Shown in pieces: positions 45,342 to 57,236 of a stretch of 64,000 nucleotides of DNA. Under the pieces are notes generated by a model. The model was not told where the DNA came from. It ran no database searches and saw only the letters and a program-made list of their open reading frames with translations. The position numbers were made by a program, and so were the translations under genes. The number at the start of each line of letters is the position of its first letter. Within the stretch, counting starts at the first letter, position 1. The DNA comes from Leucocoprinus leucothites (taxonomy: Eukaryota; Basidiomycota; Agaricomycetes; Agaricales; Agaricaceae): assembly GCA_013368445.1 (NCBI GenBank), contig JAACJO010000015.1:558001-622000 (forward strand). The letters run 5' to 3'.

Positions 45342-46675
45342 TCAAGAAAGCGCGATCCACTCTGCAATAGCCTTCAGAGTATCAGTAACTTCAGGCTCAT
45401 GCCACGAAAAGGAGAGGTAGTCGTGAATAGCATCAGGTGGCTCCAGATATCGAACCTTGCCATCTCCTTCAGACACGCCATTCCCTTCACTCATATCTTT
45501 CACCATCCTATCGCGTAAAGTCCGTATCTGATCCACAAGGACCTCCACTCCGCCAGCCACAATGAAAGTACGAGGGAACTTCTTGAAGTCGACAACGAGA
45601 TTAGGGTGTAGCGAAGCTGGGGAGATATATGGGTTGATCTGAGCTTCCTCTAACCCATGGGGGCCGGTGAATGCGCGCACAGGATATTTGAGAGTTTCTG
45701 TTGTACGACCGAGTATATCAAATTCGACGAAAGTGGTGGCAGAACCTCCGGGAATTTCGTTATGACTGTCCGAAAGGTCCGCCCAGGGCGATAGTAGGAG
45801 TAGGGCCCCTGGTGGCGCTGGGAGTTCAAAAATACCTCTGTATTCCGTCAGATAACGAGTGAGAGCGCAGGCGATGTTGCCTCCAGAAGAGTTGCCTTCG
45901 AGGATAACGTCCGACGGGGAGAACCCAAGACTCTTGACAAGATAGAGGTAGCCAGTAAGCGCGTCGAGGAGGGCTGCAGGGAATGGGTTTGCAGCTTCAA
46001 ATGGCTCGGCGGAAGAAAGACGAAATTCGGGGGCAAAAACGCGGTTGACGCCATCAACGTGCTTCAACAAGCCAAGTGCAATTGCGGTGGACAGGTCACT
46101 GGGATGTGCTGAGAGCCGGATGTAGGCTCCGCCATGGAGTGCGAGAATGACTTTTTCGCCTGGTTGGGCCCTAGCACCCATCTGGATATCAGTGCCGGCC
46201 TTGTGTATCCAATACCCTGGTATGCGGATAGGTGCGACATCGGCGTGTTCCGCCCATTGTTTGAGTTTTCCAACTACCAGGCTCTCGGGCGCTGGTGGTA
46301 TCCAGAGAGCAAGGACACCTTTCCCCGACAGGATAGCACGATGGTCACTGGGTGATAGGTTTCCAAGTGGTCCTGTACTGAGACGGAGTATTATTCACGA
46401 GTCAATAACCAAGGTCTCAAACCCTGCATACTTTTCTTCCACTACACTGAGGTAGCGCATGGTTTTGACAAAGACCGCGCGTGATAAATTCCAAGATCGT
46501 CTCGGTCGCATAAATCTTAGCATGTAAGTCAGCATACTCCAGGAGCACTGTAGATTGGAGGGATATTTTACCTTGGAATGTTGAGAATTGTCCAGATAGG
46601 AATTCTGATTAAAAGTATGGTAAGCGCCTCATAGATCAGATAGAGAGCCTTCCATGGCTGCTTGTCAAACCACAT
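45342..46675 (-). CDS. membrane-anchored alpha/beta hydrolase-3 (HSL-type esterase)
   Basis: The ATG at 46675 gives MWFDKQPWKALYLIYEA and a hydrophobic N-terminal anchor (LTILLIRIPIWTILNI). Short exons then join in phase: NIPR|FMRPRRSWNLSRAVF and VVEEN|TGPLGNLSPSD. The catalytic exon has the oxyanion motif LALHGGAYI, the nucleophile elbow LEGNSSGGNIACAL and a terminal His in DAIHDYLSF. The catalytic acid is probably the Asp in GGVEVLVDQIRTL. These features define the hormone-sensitive-lipase-like (abhydrolase_3) family, which hydrolyses short-chain esters and carbamates. The N-terminal segment suggests attachment to the ER or another internal membrane. Substrate unknown. Confidence 0.86.
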
Positions 46676-47152
46676 CGGATGAGGGGAAGTTGACGGTGTA
46701 AGTAGCCTAGTGAGTTAAAAGCAAACCCGAAGCGCGTCTCTGGGTGGCGTGGACCACGTTTTGCTGAACCTTACAGCAGCTTATTGGCAACCCTGCAAGT
46801 GCGTGTCGAAAAATTCCCAGGCTGGTCGGCGATCAAATTTCAAAACCATACTATCCTTGGGCCTAGAGAAAGTGTGCCAACCGTTCCTGTTGGAGGTTCT
46901 AGCATAACACGCAATCAATCCATACGATATATATACAACGACTCAGTATCGCATTGGACCGGCGTTGGATCAAATTCGGAATTTCTTCTCCGGTGCTCGG
47001 CTCAAGCCGGGCCAAAGCATGAGGGGTATCAATGATAGCCTTTAGTTTTAGTCCACTATCATGGTTCTGGTATGCCGACGGTAAGTCATAGCAACACTAC
47101 ATATATTCTACTATTCTGCAACAACAATAGTCCGGGTATAGAGCTTACACGC
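46676..47152. other. intergenic region
   Basis: It lies between the GH16-like gene end and the esterase start, both on the minus strand. No supported gene. Confidence 0.35.
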
Positions 47153-48695
47153 TTATTGATAGACACGTATGGAACCAAACTCGAAATAGGCATTAGTAAA
47201 CGCTTGAGGGTTATTATTGACAAAATCTGTCCAATCTCGTTCAACAAGGAATGGCTTAACGAGAAATCGCTATACGTACCAACACAAGTGGACGGGCACC
47301 CAGCCTGCTCGTATGCCGAGCCACCAGCCCAGCCACCACCTGCCAGAATCCTAATGTCAGAGCCTTTCATACGAGAACTTTTAAGCGATGGACATACAGA
47401 AGGTCATGCTGATGAGGATATTGTGATCAATAAAGTGGTCCGCCATATTGCAAGAAGTATCAGGGAAGTATGCCACCGGTGTTCCCTGACGAAATATAAT
47501 TAAGAGGGATAAGCTGTAGTGTGTAATCGACGGCGACGTGTTAGATCATCTTACCCAGCGATCCGTGTCAATAATGCTTGCACCCTCTCTGACATCGACA
47601 GGAATGTTGCCGTAACGAGTCCAGAAGAATATCTTGATGTACGTTGGGGTACGCTCAATCGCATATCTAGGAGGGTCATTAACAGATAATGGGACACCGA
47701 AGCCAGCACGCGCCAGAGACTCACATAGCACCACCGTTCTGGTTCATACTAGGGCCGTAGCTGCCGGAAGAAGGAAAACTGACGCCACATCCACTAGAAT
47801 CGCTCAACAGCTGGTTACAATCAAGATTTTGATTTGTGCTGGGAGAGAGGGTTATAAGCTTTTATATAAGAATAAGCGGTAATGTCGGAGAGCATACCCG
47901 GTCTGATTTCTCTCTGCAGGCATCGTGCACCCTACAATAGTACCGTTCACAAAGTCAGTTAATATACATTTGGAATCCTTGCTCAGGAGCTGACCTGGAT
48001 TAGTATGAAGCGTTGCCAGGTTGGGTTCCAGATTATTGACTCCCTCAAGCATGTCAATCAGTCCCTTTACCATCACAATAAGACCAAGATGAGTTCATTT
48101 TGATAGAGCATAAAAATCGAATACTTACTCCGCCATTCCCTTTAGCTTCATTCTTCTCCCGAATGCCTGGCCAAGTTCTGCGAGCGACCACCGTCATCAA
48201 ATTGTCAGCATCGAGAGGTACCAGAAAACCTACCCGCATCCCTCAGGCATGTGAATAATATCAAAGCTAACAAGTGAATGAACAACTGTGTTCAACCTCA
48301 AACCTCACGCATTGGGAACTCACATTGCAACATGGGTGGTATATGTCTTCTTCGACTTGATTCTCCAGGAGTTTCTTCCAGGTCCATTAGGATCAAGGAC
48401 AGTCTTGGAATCAGCTCGGAGCGTGAAACTGCCATGTGGTCCTTGGGCGTAAGCCAGGTGCTGAGAACGGGCAACTGTTTCATTGACATAGTTTCTGCAT
48501 GCGACGTACGATCAGTAATAACACCTCAAGGCGCGAGGCGGGCATTACTCACACTCGACCATTCGTTGGATCCGGAATTGCCTCAAACTCAAAGAAATCA
48601 AAGAACTTCGAGCCCACGACGTTGTCAGAAATGGTATACGTGGCACCAGCACCCGCCAGAAACGACGTCAACAAAAGAGCGAAAGCGGGTTTCAT
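47153..48695 (-). CDS. secreted GH16 beta-glucanase-like protein lacking the nucleophile Glu
   Basis: The ATG at 48695 gives a leader (MKPAFALLLTSFLAGAGA) and then YTISDNVVGSKFFDFFEF. Further exons give YVNETVARSQHLAYAQGPHG, FTLRADSKTVLDPNGPGRNS, KKTYTTHVAM, FDIIHMPEGCG and TWPGIREKNEA. Then come NLEPNLATLHTNPG, SGCGVSFPSSGSYGPS, TPTYIKIFFWTRYGNIPVDV, FIDHNILISMTFC, GWAGGSAYEQAGCPSTC and DFVNNNPQAFTNAYFEF. This is the complete order of a fungal GH16 laminarinase-like enzyme. The catalytic block, normally GE(I/V)D(I/M)xE, reads GLIDMLE (48064-48044). The first Glu is Leu, and the preceding Trp-rich site is also altered (TWPGIRE). Hydrolysis is therefore doubtful. It may be a glucan-binding pseudoenzyme or an early pseudogene. 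Confidence 0.82.
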
Positions 48696-50112
48696 GCTGA
48701 GGGAAGACCGGGATCAACTTGAAGGGTCAAGACTGGAAATATAGCAACCAGAACAATGACCGTTGACTCCGAACAAGACGTTATTAGACAGAGACCTGGC
48801 AGCAGTGACAGCCAACTCGGAGACTAAAACGCGCGTTGGGGGCTAGAAGGTAAAGGTTAGGCTTCGCTTTAAATTCAGGGTTCGCGACCTTTACGTGACA
48901 CGGCGCTTCCTGATGGATATGAGAATGCCACTAAACTACTTATGTTGAAGGAACTGTCGGCCCGTCACGGCCCGCACTATCAGGAACTTAAAGCGGAAAG
49001 AGACAGTCCAATTCATCAAGAGGTAGAGTATTGGAAGACTGAAGTAAATCAAAGTAGAAGGTTAAGCGGACTTGGGATCATTATCACTGGTAAGTGGTAG
49101 TCGTTATCTCAGTCCTCCGCTTCTGTTATCTTGATTCATGGAGCTTTGTCTAGAATGAATGCACGAACGTAGAACAATATGTCTACCTGACCATCCAAAT
49201 ATGTATTCCCTTATGGAAGAGGCCTCAAACTCCCTGTATGGACGCTACACGCTTTGGTGGGACAAGCACAAACGTACGCCTTAGATGCCCCACAAACCGA
49301 GCGCACGACTCGCATCGCTCATACATGGACTTCATTAATCGACACCACCTTGAACCTACGCCTACCCCTGAAACTCTCGCTATGTTCGTAACATGAACAT
49401 TACACTATATCAAAGTTTCTACAGCAGAAGCTTACAGGTGAACGATAACGTTCTGTTGACCAACAAACTCGCCACCTTATCACGAAATCACGAGCTTCAC
49501 GCAACTAGGAACGGGAGCTTGCAGCGACTTGACTTTCTCTGCACGTTCTTTTATATCGTCTTCTTCCTACAGACAAATGTGACAGCGAGGTGGGGCTGGC
49601 GGACATTTATTTGCAGCAACGCATTGAATGATAACCTGAGATGGTAAGCTTGATTCGTCTGAGAGGATGTAGCCACGGCAACTGGCCGCTGTACTGTTAC
49701 GGTGCTCTATGTGGTGGCTCCCTGGCTTGTGGCGATATGGCAGGCGTTGGGTAGGTCGATTGAGCAATCTGTTGCTTCATCTGTTTCGACTGAATAGTAG
49801 TGGAAGTGAACGCCTGAGGCTGGATAACAGGAACGTCGAGAGTAACAGGTGGAGGAAGATCCTTTGTAGGGAGCATGGTGGTGGGGGAAAGAGCTGAAAC
49901 TCATGTAATTATGATCTGGAAGGTGTTGGTAGAAAATAGCACGTGTCTCGTAGATCCAACACAACTTAGCTTTACCTATGGCTACCTGAAGTCTCTGTCG
50001 ACACACCACAAGTATCAATGAAGTCGTATCCTGAAGCTAACATGAAAATTGATGGTGTAATAGTCCAACGATCGAACAATGCCGGTACTATCAACGATAT
50101 ATCTGGTAGCAA
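48696..50112. other. intergenic region of about 1.4 kb, no gene recognised
   Basis: Small frames occur at 49393-49647 (+) and 49707-50018 (-), but none has domain features or good splice context. Confidence 0.4.
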
Positions 50113-51513
50113 CTAGATGGGGACGTCCAGAGTCCAGCTCTTTTCACTGCCGTGGTAGGAGCGGGGAACATAGAAGAGTTTCAAAGATTTTTTACCAGGA
50201 ACCCTATTATCCAAGAGACTCTTACCCCCTTTGACGATTTGAGTAATCAAAGGTACGGTATGGTAAATGTCAGCGTAACTCCTGCCCAGTTGGAACTCCA
50301 GCCGAGTCAAAATTTTCAGAGGTTCCAGGGCTTTTAGGACGTCGGTCTATTTAATGAAAGAAGGGAAGTATTGTTAATACCATTGTCTTTTCGAGACGAC
50401 CAATGACATACTGTGTTCTGCTCAATTCCAGTTTCCAACTTCAACTCTCGGATGTTCGGGCAACCCTTGACTAGACCTTGATGAAAAATACCTTTTCAGG
50501 GGTAATGAATAAAAAGCAATGAAAGAACTTACGCTTCAAGAAGTTCTTATTCGCCGTAATGCCTTCTACGACTTCGATGTTCTTGCAACATTTGGCCAGA
50601 CCAGTGATGATCTTACTACCATCTCCGTAATTGCAGATGACCTTCCTCGCGTTTGGACAGCATCTTAGTATCTCATGTCCTTGCTCAGGTACGATGACAG
50701 TGCGAATCTGAGGGAAGGTATGACGCTGGAAATAATCTGTTATCATGGAGGACATCTGAGAGTGGGCACGCAGGATTTGCAGGGTCTCCAGATTCGGTAA
50801 TTTCTCAAGGCATTCGACAAATGCAGGAAGGACAGTCCCAGGAGAGCACCGCGTGAGGGAGACGTTTACAGTCCTGAGAGAAGCAATTCAAAGGATTGGC
50901 CTGAATGATGAAGAATACACCATACCGCACATGCTGCGCTGCTTGAGGGTCGCTCGATAGTCCTTTACTAACTTTCTCTAGCAAGCGCGAGACGCCCTTG
51001 TACCAACTAACTGGTATATCGTCACCACGGAACTCGTAAATATCTTGACGATGTAGGATAAGCGATAGTCATTTGTCGCTGATTCGAGTTAACCTCACCA
51101 ATTTCCGGCTTAGGTGCCGAAGAAGCTGCCGCTGGAGTTTGATTCCCGGAACCACTTTTAGTATCCAATTTGAGCTGTCGAATTGCGCATGCTTCCATCC
51201 TTTCCCAGACCATTGGGTAGAATATAGACCTCCAAAGCCTACAAGTCTGGGAGAGTGCTCGGAGGGTATCCCAACGTTCAAAGACGGAAGGCGGAAGGAC
51301 TGGAGTATTGAATCGGCGGCTTGTCGGGACCGGAACCGCAGGAAAATACGACATAATCTCGAGCAAGAGCTCAAGAGGCATCTCGACAAACTTGCATTTT
51401 CCGTTATCCCCGCTAATGGTCGTTTGTACTTCAGCGGCAGTTGTGCCGGAGGCTGCGATACCTTCAGCCTCAACAGTTGAAGTTTTGGCCTTTTTTGCGC
51501 GGCGGGGAGGCAT
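50113..51513 (-). CDS. F-box protein with LRR-like C-terminal half
   Basis: The ATG at 51513 starts MPPRRAKKAKTSTVEAEG, a basic, possibly nuclear segment. The F-box follows: KFVEMPLELLLEIMSYFPAV and LRALSQTCRLWRSIFYPMVW. Splicing then gives YEFRGDDIPVSWYKGVSRLL and a run of short leucine-rich segments (ECLEKLPNLETLQILRAHSQ; HEILRCCPNARKVIC; CKNIEVVEGITANKNFLK; GCPNIRELKLETG). It ends VLKALEPLKILTRLEFQLGR to DVPI at 50113. F-box proteins bind Skp1 and bring substrates to SCF ubiquitin ligases. This architecture is greatly expanded in basidiomycetes. The open frame extends upstream of the chosen ATG, but the upstream sequence is less protein-like. Confidence 0.8.
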
Positions 51514-52418
51514 CGAGAGAGCGAAGGGGACAAATGGCGGGCGAGGATGGCACGGTAAGGCGTGGTGAGGGCTTTTTCTACTTTTTGAGGCTGTGTTGCG
51601 AGGGCTCTCGGACCCTGATCGACAAAGATTTGTTGTCATTTCAAGTCAAGTGATGAGAAATGATTGGATTGGAACTTGGTATGGCGGCCGTAGACAGCCG
51701 TAGACGGAGTCATTCGGTGATTCCTATCAGCTTCAACGAGGCAACACAATCCACCAGGTTCCTCTGATAGCGTCACGATGGCATGAACAGGATTACTTTC
51801 ATCTAGTACTGAGTTTGATCAAAGAGTTGGGCTTTCGTATGTAAACCATCTGCGAGAGAGTCAGCGAGGATTCGAGTTGAAGAGATTTTGAAATTTGAGT
51901 TTACAAATTCGGGTTTACTTTGGGAAGATTTCCCTTAATGGTCGCTTTTGGTGACGTCACGCGTCAAGAGAGTCAAAAACACAGGAACATGACCAAACCT
52001 ACCTTAGGGTCAAACTTGGCACTTTATTTGGACCCATTCATCATTCGACCAATTCTTCACCTCTAAGCTGGTAGCTCGTCAAATCATGCTGATTTCGTCG
52101 CCCCGTATTCGGGCAACCCAAGCAGATCTAATGACTGCAGGAACTCGAACTGTTCATCTATCGTTAAGAAAACTGCATTCGCACCGTTCGTGACTTGTTG
52201 AAAAGCGTTCAAACTCTAGAACCGATTTGTCAAGTTGTTTCAAACGACTCCTGCCACTGACCGCCTGGATTATTGAACAAGCTAGCTCTGATGAGTTTAT
52301 CACACCAGAGTTAGTAGGAAAAATGTGATTTAAATGATATCCTGGACTCCGGAGAAGGTTTACGAGCATTTGGAACGGGGGAAAAGTAATATTGACTCGC
52401 CAAGCCCCGGGTCACTAT
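51514..52418. other. intergenic region, no gene recognised
   Basis: It holds the F-box promoter and the 3' end of the BNR gene. No supported coding exon. Confidence 0.4.
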
Positions 52419-53727
52419 CTAAGAGAAGTTAATTTGGTGACATACGGCGCCCCCATTATCTGCACAACCGAGGGCTCCGCCATCAGTCTTTGCCAGCATG
52501 CCCGGCCAGTTTGATTGAACACCAGACACAGTGGTTTTCCGCCCCCAGCTGGCTGGATCGCTCAACGCCGATGTAACAATCTTCATATCAGCACCATTCA
52601 CCCTAGCGGTGTGTCAGCAAACTACTTATGAGGGAGAAGGAGCATAGACGTACCATTGATGAAGCGATGTGTCTTCATCGGTCATGAACGAAACGACGAG
52701 GGCGCCTCCAGTCGTTGCAATTATTTGAGGAGCACCGGCTTGAAATAACCAATGAGAGGTTGACCAAACATGGCATAATGGTATGCTCACCATTATTATT
52801 GCTGCCAGTTGCCACATATACCTGAGCTCTTTCACCCCAAGTAACACCATCATCATTTGAAACGACGCTCTTGACACTGAATCTTCCAAGCCCTTCTGTG
52901 GTCTCGAACACGCACATGACCTTGTTTTGACCGTTGGCGTTGAAATCGGCGCAGCCAGGCATGCCATCACGTCCAGCGGTAGTGGCACCTGCAACTGTGG
53001 TAACGCCGGACCAGGTAGCTCCTCCATTGGTAGAAGAGCGCATGAGAATATCTTGATCCCCACCATTATTCTCGGCTGCGTAATAGATTTGAAGAGCACC
53101 ACTCCTCGCAACACGCCCGAAAGGTTCCTAAATATCATGTATTCAGCCAATATTCTGGCCAACAGAAGCACAAGTCAGATTTAAGGATCTCACCCAAAGC
53201 CCATTTACACCATTTGCAGTCCTCTGGTCGACTTGCGAAAGGAAACTCCAGGTTCGTCCATTATCATGCGAGACGCAAGCCGTGATGCGATAAAATGTAT
53301 ATACACCATTTGCGTTCCTATCGTTATTTCTGAATGTGCAAACGATGTCTCCATTGGGGAGTTGAACGAGGTTGCCGTTGTCAAGATCATTTGTGGCGGT
53401 CGCGACGGTGCCCCATGCTTGGAAGGAGTTTCCGCCGTCGGTAGATCGAGTGACAGTGAGTATATGATTAGCACCGCTGAAGGCGGTTACGACCTAAGAC
53501 GCATGTTATTTGTAACATCTAAAGCATGAATAAAATATATTTCTCACCGCCAGGATTGACCCATCATGGAGAGTAGTGAGTCGAGGGTAGGTACCACCTT
53601 GGCCAGGGTTGACCTGAATGGCATTTCCGTTGACATTTGGGGTGATAGCTGCCCGACGGGAAAGGGTGGCGCCGAGTACTGTAGCCGTTACGCTGAGGAG
53701 AGAGATGACCAGGCCAGAGATCCTCAT
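52419..53727 (-). CDS. secreted BNR/Asp-box beta-propeller enzyme (sialidase-like or GH93-like)
   Basis: A signal peptide (MRISGLVISLLSVTATVLGA) precedes a propeller with repeated Asp-boxes: RSTDGGNSFQAWG, SHDNGRTWSF, SSTNGGATWSGV and SNDDGVTWGE. Other parts are DLDNGNLVQLPNGDIVC, FGRVARSGALQIYYAAEN, TAGRDGMPGCADF and ATTGGALVVSFMTDED. The last exon gives WPGMLAKTDGGALGCADN and a stop at 52419. Short introns separate the blades. Fungal proteins of this kind include exo-sialidase-like and exo-arabinanase (GH93) enzymes. Residues that would settle the substrate cannot be judged here. It acts outside the cell. Confidence 0.8.
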
Positions 53728-56700
53728 TGTACCAGGTGTATGGTTGGCGTGTCAAGGGAATTTATCACCTCTTTTATAACCGTGTCATAGCGCCTTCAGT
53801 CCGAAAATAAACCATATGAGATTCATATGGCCAGCTGAATAGTGAGCAGATGGTTCCGAGAAAATACTCTGTGGGGCACGGCTTCGAAAGAGACCATTGC
53901 ACCATGGAACATCATTCCCACATAGGGTGGCAACGACAGATCAATCTTCCCCACAAGGCTTCACCGTCACGAGCAGGAAGGTACTCTGTCACCTGATTGC
54001 CATCACAACGAGGTATGTCCAACAAGAGACTTTTAAGGTTAGAAAGCCTGCTGCTGCTTAGAATTGTCCTTCTAAGCCGGTTCACACCAATTCGTAACAC
54101 ATAAATATACCATGCAATATTGTTTTCAGGGGTGTTGAGAATGCCAGGATGACGGGAAATGATGTGAGTAATTCAAAGATCAAGAAGCGGTCTCGGCCAT
54201 CCAGAAGTGGGGCTTTTCCGTGCATGATTAACTCAGTTTACCAGCTTTAGCCAGACCCCGGCCACGTACGCTTGTAGAACCCTGTAGAAACACATCGGTA
54301 ATGTGTGGCGGATAGTTAGTCTTCAGCATTAATATGATGTGAATTATCCGTTGTTGGCGTCCCGTCGGCGGCCGCGCAGTCTCAGCTGAAATTTGCGAGC
54401 CACGATTCCACCGTCTGTGGCATACATCGCCTAGAATAAATGCCAAAACAGATGAGTTTTCACCTGATTCGCGGAAAAACCCGTCGAGTATACCGGTTAA
54501 TTCTGGTCATCTCAAGAAATTCCTCAGCTTCAGGATTAAAGCGATAAGACCCTGCGGCAGTGTTATTATACCTCGAGACCCTTCCGAATCAACGACTTCT
54601 AAGTCTACTGGGGCCTCGTTGCTATTTCGCCAAGCTTCCCTGGTGCACCTTTGACCCCGGGTGCTCTTCTGCCAGTGGAAATCTCTAAATAGTCGAGGGT
54701 AAAATCCTCTTGTTGCGGGAATCTATCATTGTTGTTCGAGAAGTTTATCGGATCAGAGAAACTGGGACTCAACGGTCGTGTAGGCAGTTGCCCTCAGTAG
54801 TCTCTTACCAAAGATCGTAGCGAATGCGTGGCTTATGATGAAGAGCACATGACTCATTTCGCCAAAGAGCCTGGGGGGAGGGCGATACAACTTTGCCGAA
54901 AGCACGCCTGGATTTCCCGGGCAGATCGTGCCTACAAACGGACTGCGCTCCCTTGATCATCTTGTCGCGTTTGAATGGAATGGCGAGAACTACTGAGATT
55001 ATGTGACTAGGGAGAAGTGCGGCTTTCGCGTCGTGACAATGATAACGAAGATACACGAGTTAGATATCGAAGGAACTGTTAGGACGCCAGATATTTGTTC
55101 AATATCACGAAACAACAGTTGGCAATTAGTCTGGTATTGTTCCTCAGTGTTTGGTAATTTGATATTCTGTCGATACACTATCCGATACTGCGCCCATGGA
55201 GCGGCGGGAGTGAGTTTGGACAATGGGGGTGGGAGGAGCAGGGGACTCTGAGCGGGAAGGGGTGGAGGAAGACAGTGGGGGACCCCTGGACCAAGCAGAT
55301 TGCTTCGGAATTGTCAGATCCTCGGATGTCTGGTCAGCAGCACTCAAGACGCAGATAGGAGACGCACGAATGCGGCAGGAAGAGGTCTTTTTTGGTCGAT
55401 TTCTTTTTTCGAGAGTGGGGCATTAGTGGTCGTCAAAAATGACCTGCCAGCAGGCGTAGACGCAGCTGAAAAGGCTAGTGTCTAGAAGAAGAAAAGGACC
55501 TGGACGCTGGCAGAGCGATCCGGAATTGTGTGAGTCCTGTGTGCGAGGATGGGGTGCGCCCTGCTACACCGGAAGTCCAAGGTTCGATTTTCAAGGGCGG
55601 GTGATGAATGAGCGCCTGGCTCGCTTGTGCTGTCCATTTGAGCCACGCCCTTAACACACGCACGGTGCGCCGGCTATTGAGAGAGAGAGAACTCTATATT
55701 TATATACCGCAACAAGCCGACTAGTGCTAAGACGCGGTGAACGTCCAGCAATTAGACTACTGATTACGTTCTATCTGCGTGAGTATGCTATGGTCTATGG
55801 ATTCCGAAGAGATTGTGAATGTAAATAGTGGAGTGTAAGTTGGTTCCGAGGGCCAGCTGTTGATATTGATAAGCCTGAGGATGCTCGTTTCAATTCCTAA
55901 GTGCTCCATTATGTACTACGTAGGGATTTTCAACTGGGAACGGATATCAGTTCTGCCACAAGCAGAGCATACCAAGGTCCTAGGTGACTTGAAAGAACGG
56001 GACAGTGACGAACTCAGTGCGGCCCCAATGGATTACTGCCCCAGCTGTAGCTCGACGAGCAGTAAATTCTTCAGGCCCCTGTAACTTTTGCGCATACGCG
56101 CCGTCTCGCCTTCCAATATGACTCAATTAGACCCCCAAGGCGACTCCAAGGACCGATGCACACAACGGTTAGTTCAGCCCGTTTTTCTCGACAGCCGATT
56201 GTGATACTCATCTTCACCCAAAACCCGCCAAGCGGATGTGACCTTGATGCACCAGTACTTTTCAGACGGTGTTTCGTCTAGTTTTTTTGCGTTTTTATTC
56301 CACAGAATCAAAGTTAGGTCGGGTAACAACTGCAAGTTGGACGTGGCAATTGATATAAAGCTCGAGGTGGCGTAAACTTTGAGGATGCATTTCAAAGACT
56401 CAATCCCACTCTGTTAGTGATCACCAAGCTTGGCCTAAGATCTCGTACCATCCCTTTTTGACCCTGGTTCCGAAGCGACTGCGGCCGAGCTTACATACCC
56501 AAACCTCACATGTCGCTAACTGAATAGACACTTGGAGTGGATAGATTTCTGACTGGTAGAACCTCGTACTACTGGACGATTTTTTGAAAGCCCAGGCGAG
56601 TTGTGAACACACCATCCGTTTCATCTTCAGAGCATTATCGGAGGGCGAAATAAATATGGAGAGACGTACTATAATAAGGTAACGTAATGACTTGCATCCG

Positions 56701-56737
56701 AACCTGACCGCCGGTGACGGAATCTCTGAAGCTGTCA
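53728..56737. other. gene-poor region with LRR-like fragments
   Basis: No intact gene seen. On the minus strand, fragments with leucine-rich composition appear near 56738-56660 (GCKSLRYLIIV), 56395-56290 (LKVYATSSFISIATSNLQLL) and 54240-53912 (RFLIFELLTSFPVILAFS; RLSNLKSLLLDIPRCDG). They resemble the C-terminal part of F-box/LRR genes but do not join into a frame, so they may be remnants. Confidence 0.3.
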
Positions 56738-56791
56738 TTACTTCCAGGTTATCCTTTTTTGGATCGGAATTTGAATATCGTAAACTGTCTG

Positions 56792-56798
56792 TATATAA
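56792..56798 (+). promoter_or_regulatory. TATA box of the small secreted protein gene
   Basis: TATATAA followed by GGGCCC lies about 235 bp upstream of the ATG. A 5'-UTR intron is likely between about 56970 (GTACGT) and 57026 (CCACAG), which brings the TATA box into a normal range of the transcription start. Confidence 0.5.
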
Positions 56799-57029
56799 GG
56801 GCCCTCCATTTCACCAGGTATAACCCAGACCTTGTCCTCGACGCGCATCTACAGTCAGCTTCTTCTCTTCTTTGCAAGCAAGACTCTCTTACTCACTATA
56901 TCCGAATATCTAGACTTGCTATTCGCCTATCGAGTCACCAACCAGACCCACTTAATTTCGCATCTCGACGTACGTTTCCCTCATTCGTGAGCTGGGAGAG
57001 AGGTTCGCTAAACTACTGTTCCACAGATC

Positions 57030-57236
57030 ATGAAGTTCACTACCGTCGTTTCTACTCTCTTCGCCCTTCTCGCCTTCGGCATTGGTATCAATGCTCAAGG
57101 GTCCGTCCCTTCATGCGATTCCTTGGGTGGCAAATGTGAGGCATTCGGCCCCAATGGCGAGTTCTGTGAGGGTGGCACAGTGCTCGGTGGTTCATGTGGT
57201 GTTGGACATGGGGTTGGATGTTGCAAGCGCAACTAG
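57030..57236 (+). CDS. small secreted six-cysteine protein
   Basis: A 68-residue protein begins with a strong signal peptide (MKFTTVVSTLFALLAFGIG...A), cleaved probably after INA. The mature part of about 45 residues has six cysteines spaced C-x6-C-x9-C-x9-C-x7-CC and many glycines, and ends GCCKRN. Upstream there is a TATA box and a probable 5'-UTR intron ending just before the ATG, which supports a real, regulated gene. The Cys pattern, ending in a CC pair, is reminiscent of defensin-like peptides, but the second spacing is longer than in beta-defensins. Small secreted Cys-rich proteins of fungi can be effectors, antimicrobials or surface proteins. Function unknown. Confidence 0.75.
   Translation: MKFTTVVSTLFALLAFGIGINAQGSVPSCDSLGGKCEAFGPNGEFCEGGTVLGGSCGVGHGVGCCKRN

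Noticed and set aside
47072..47503. 143-codon plus-strand frame
   Set aside because: It is antisense to the 3' exons of the GH16-like gene, which have strong motif support.
55540..55610. B-box-like GGTTCGATTTTC suggesting a tRNA
   Set aside because: The flanks do not form a T stem or an acceptor stem.
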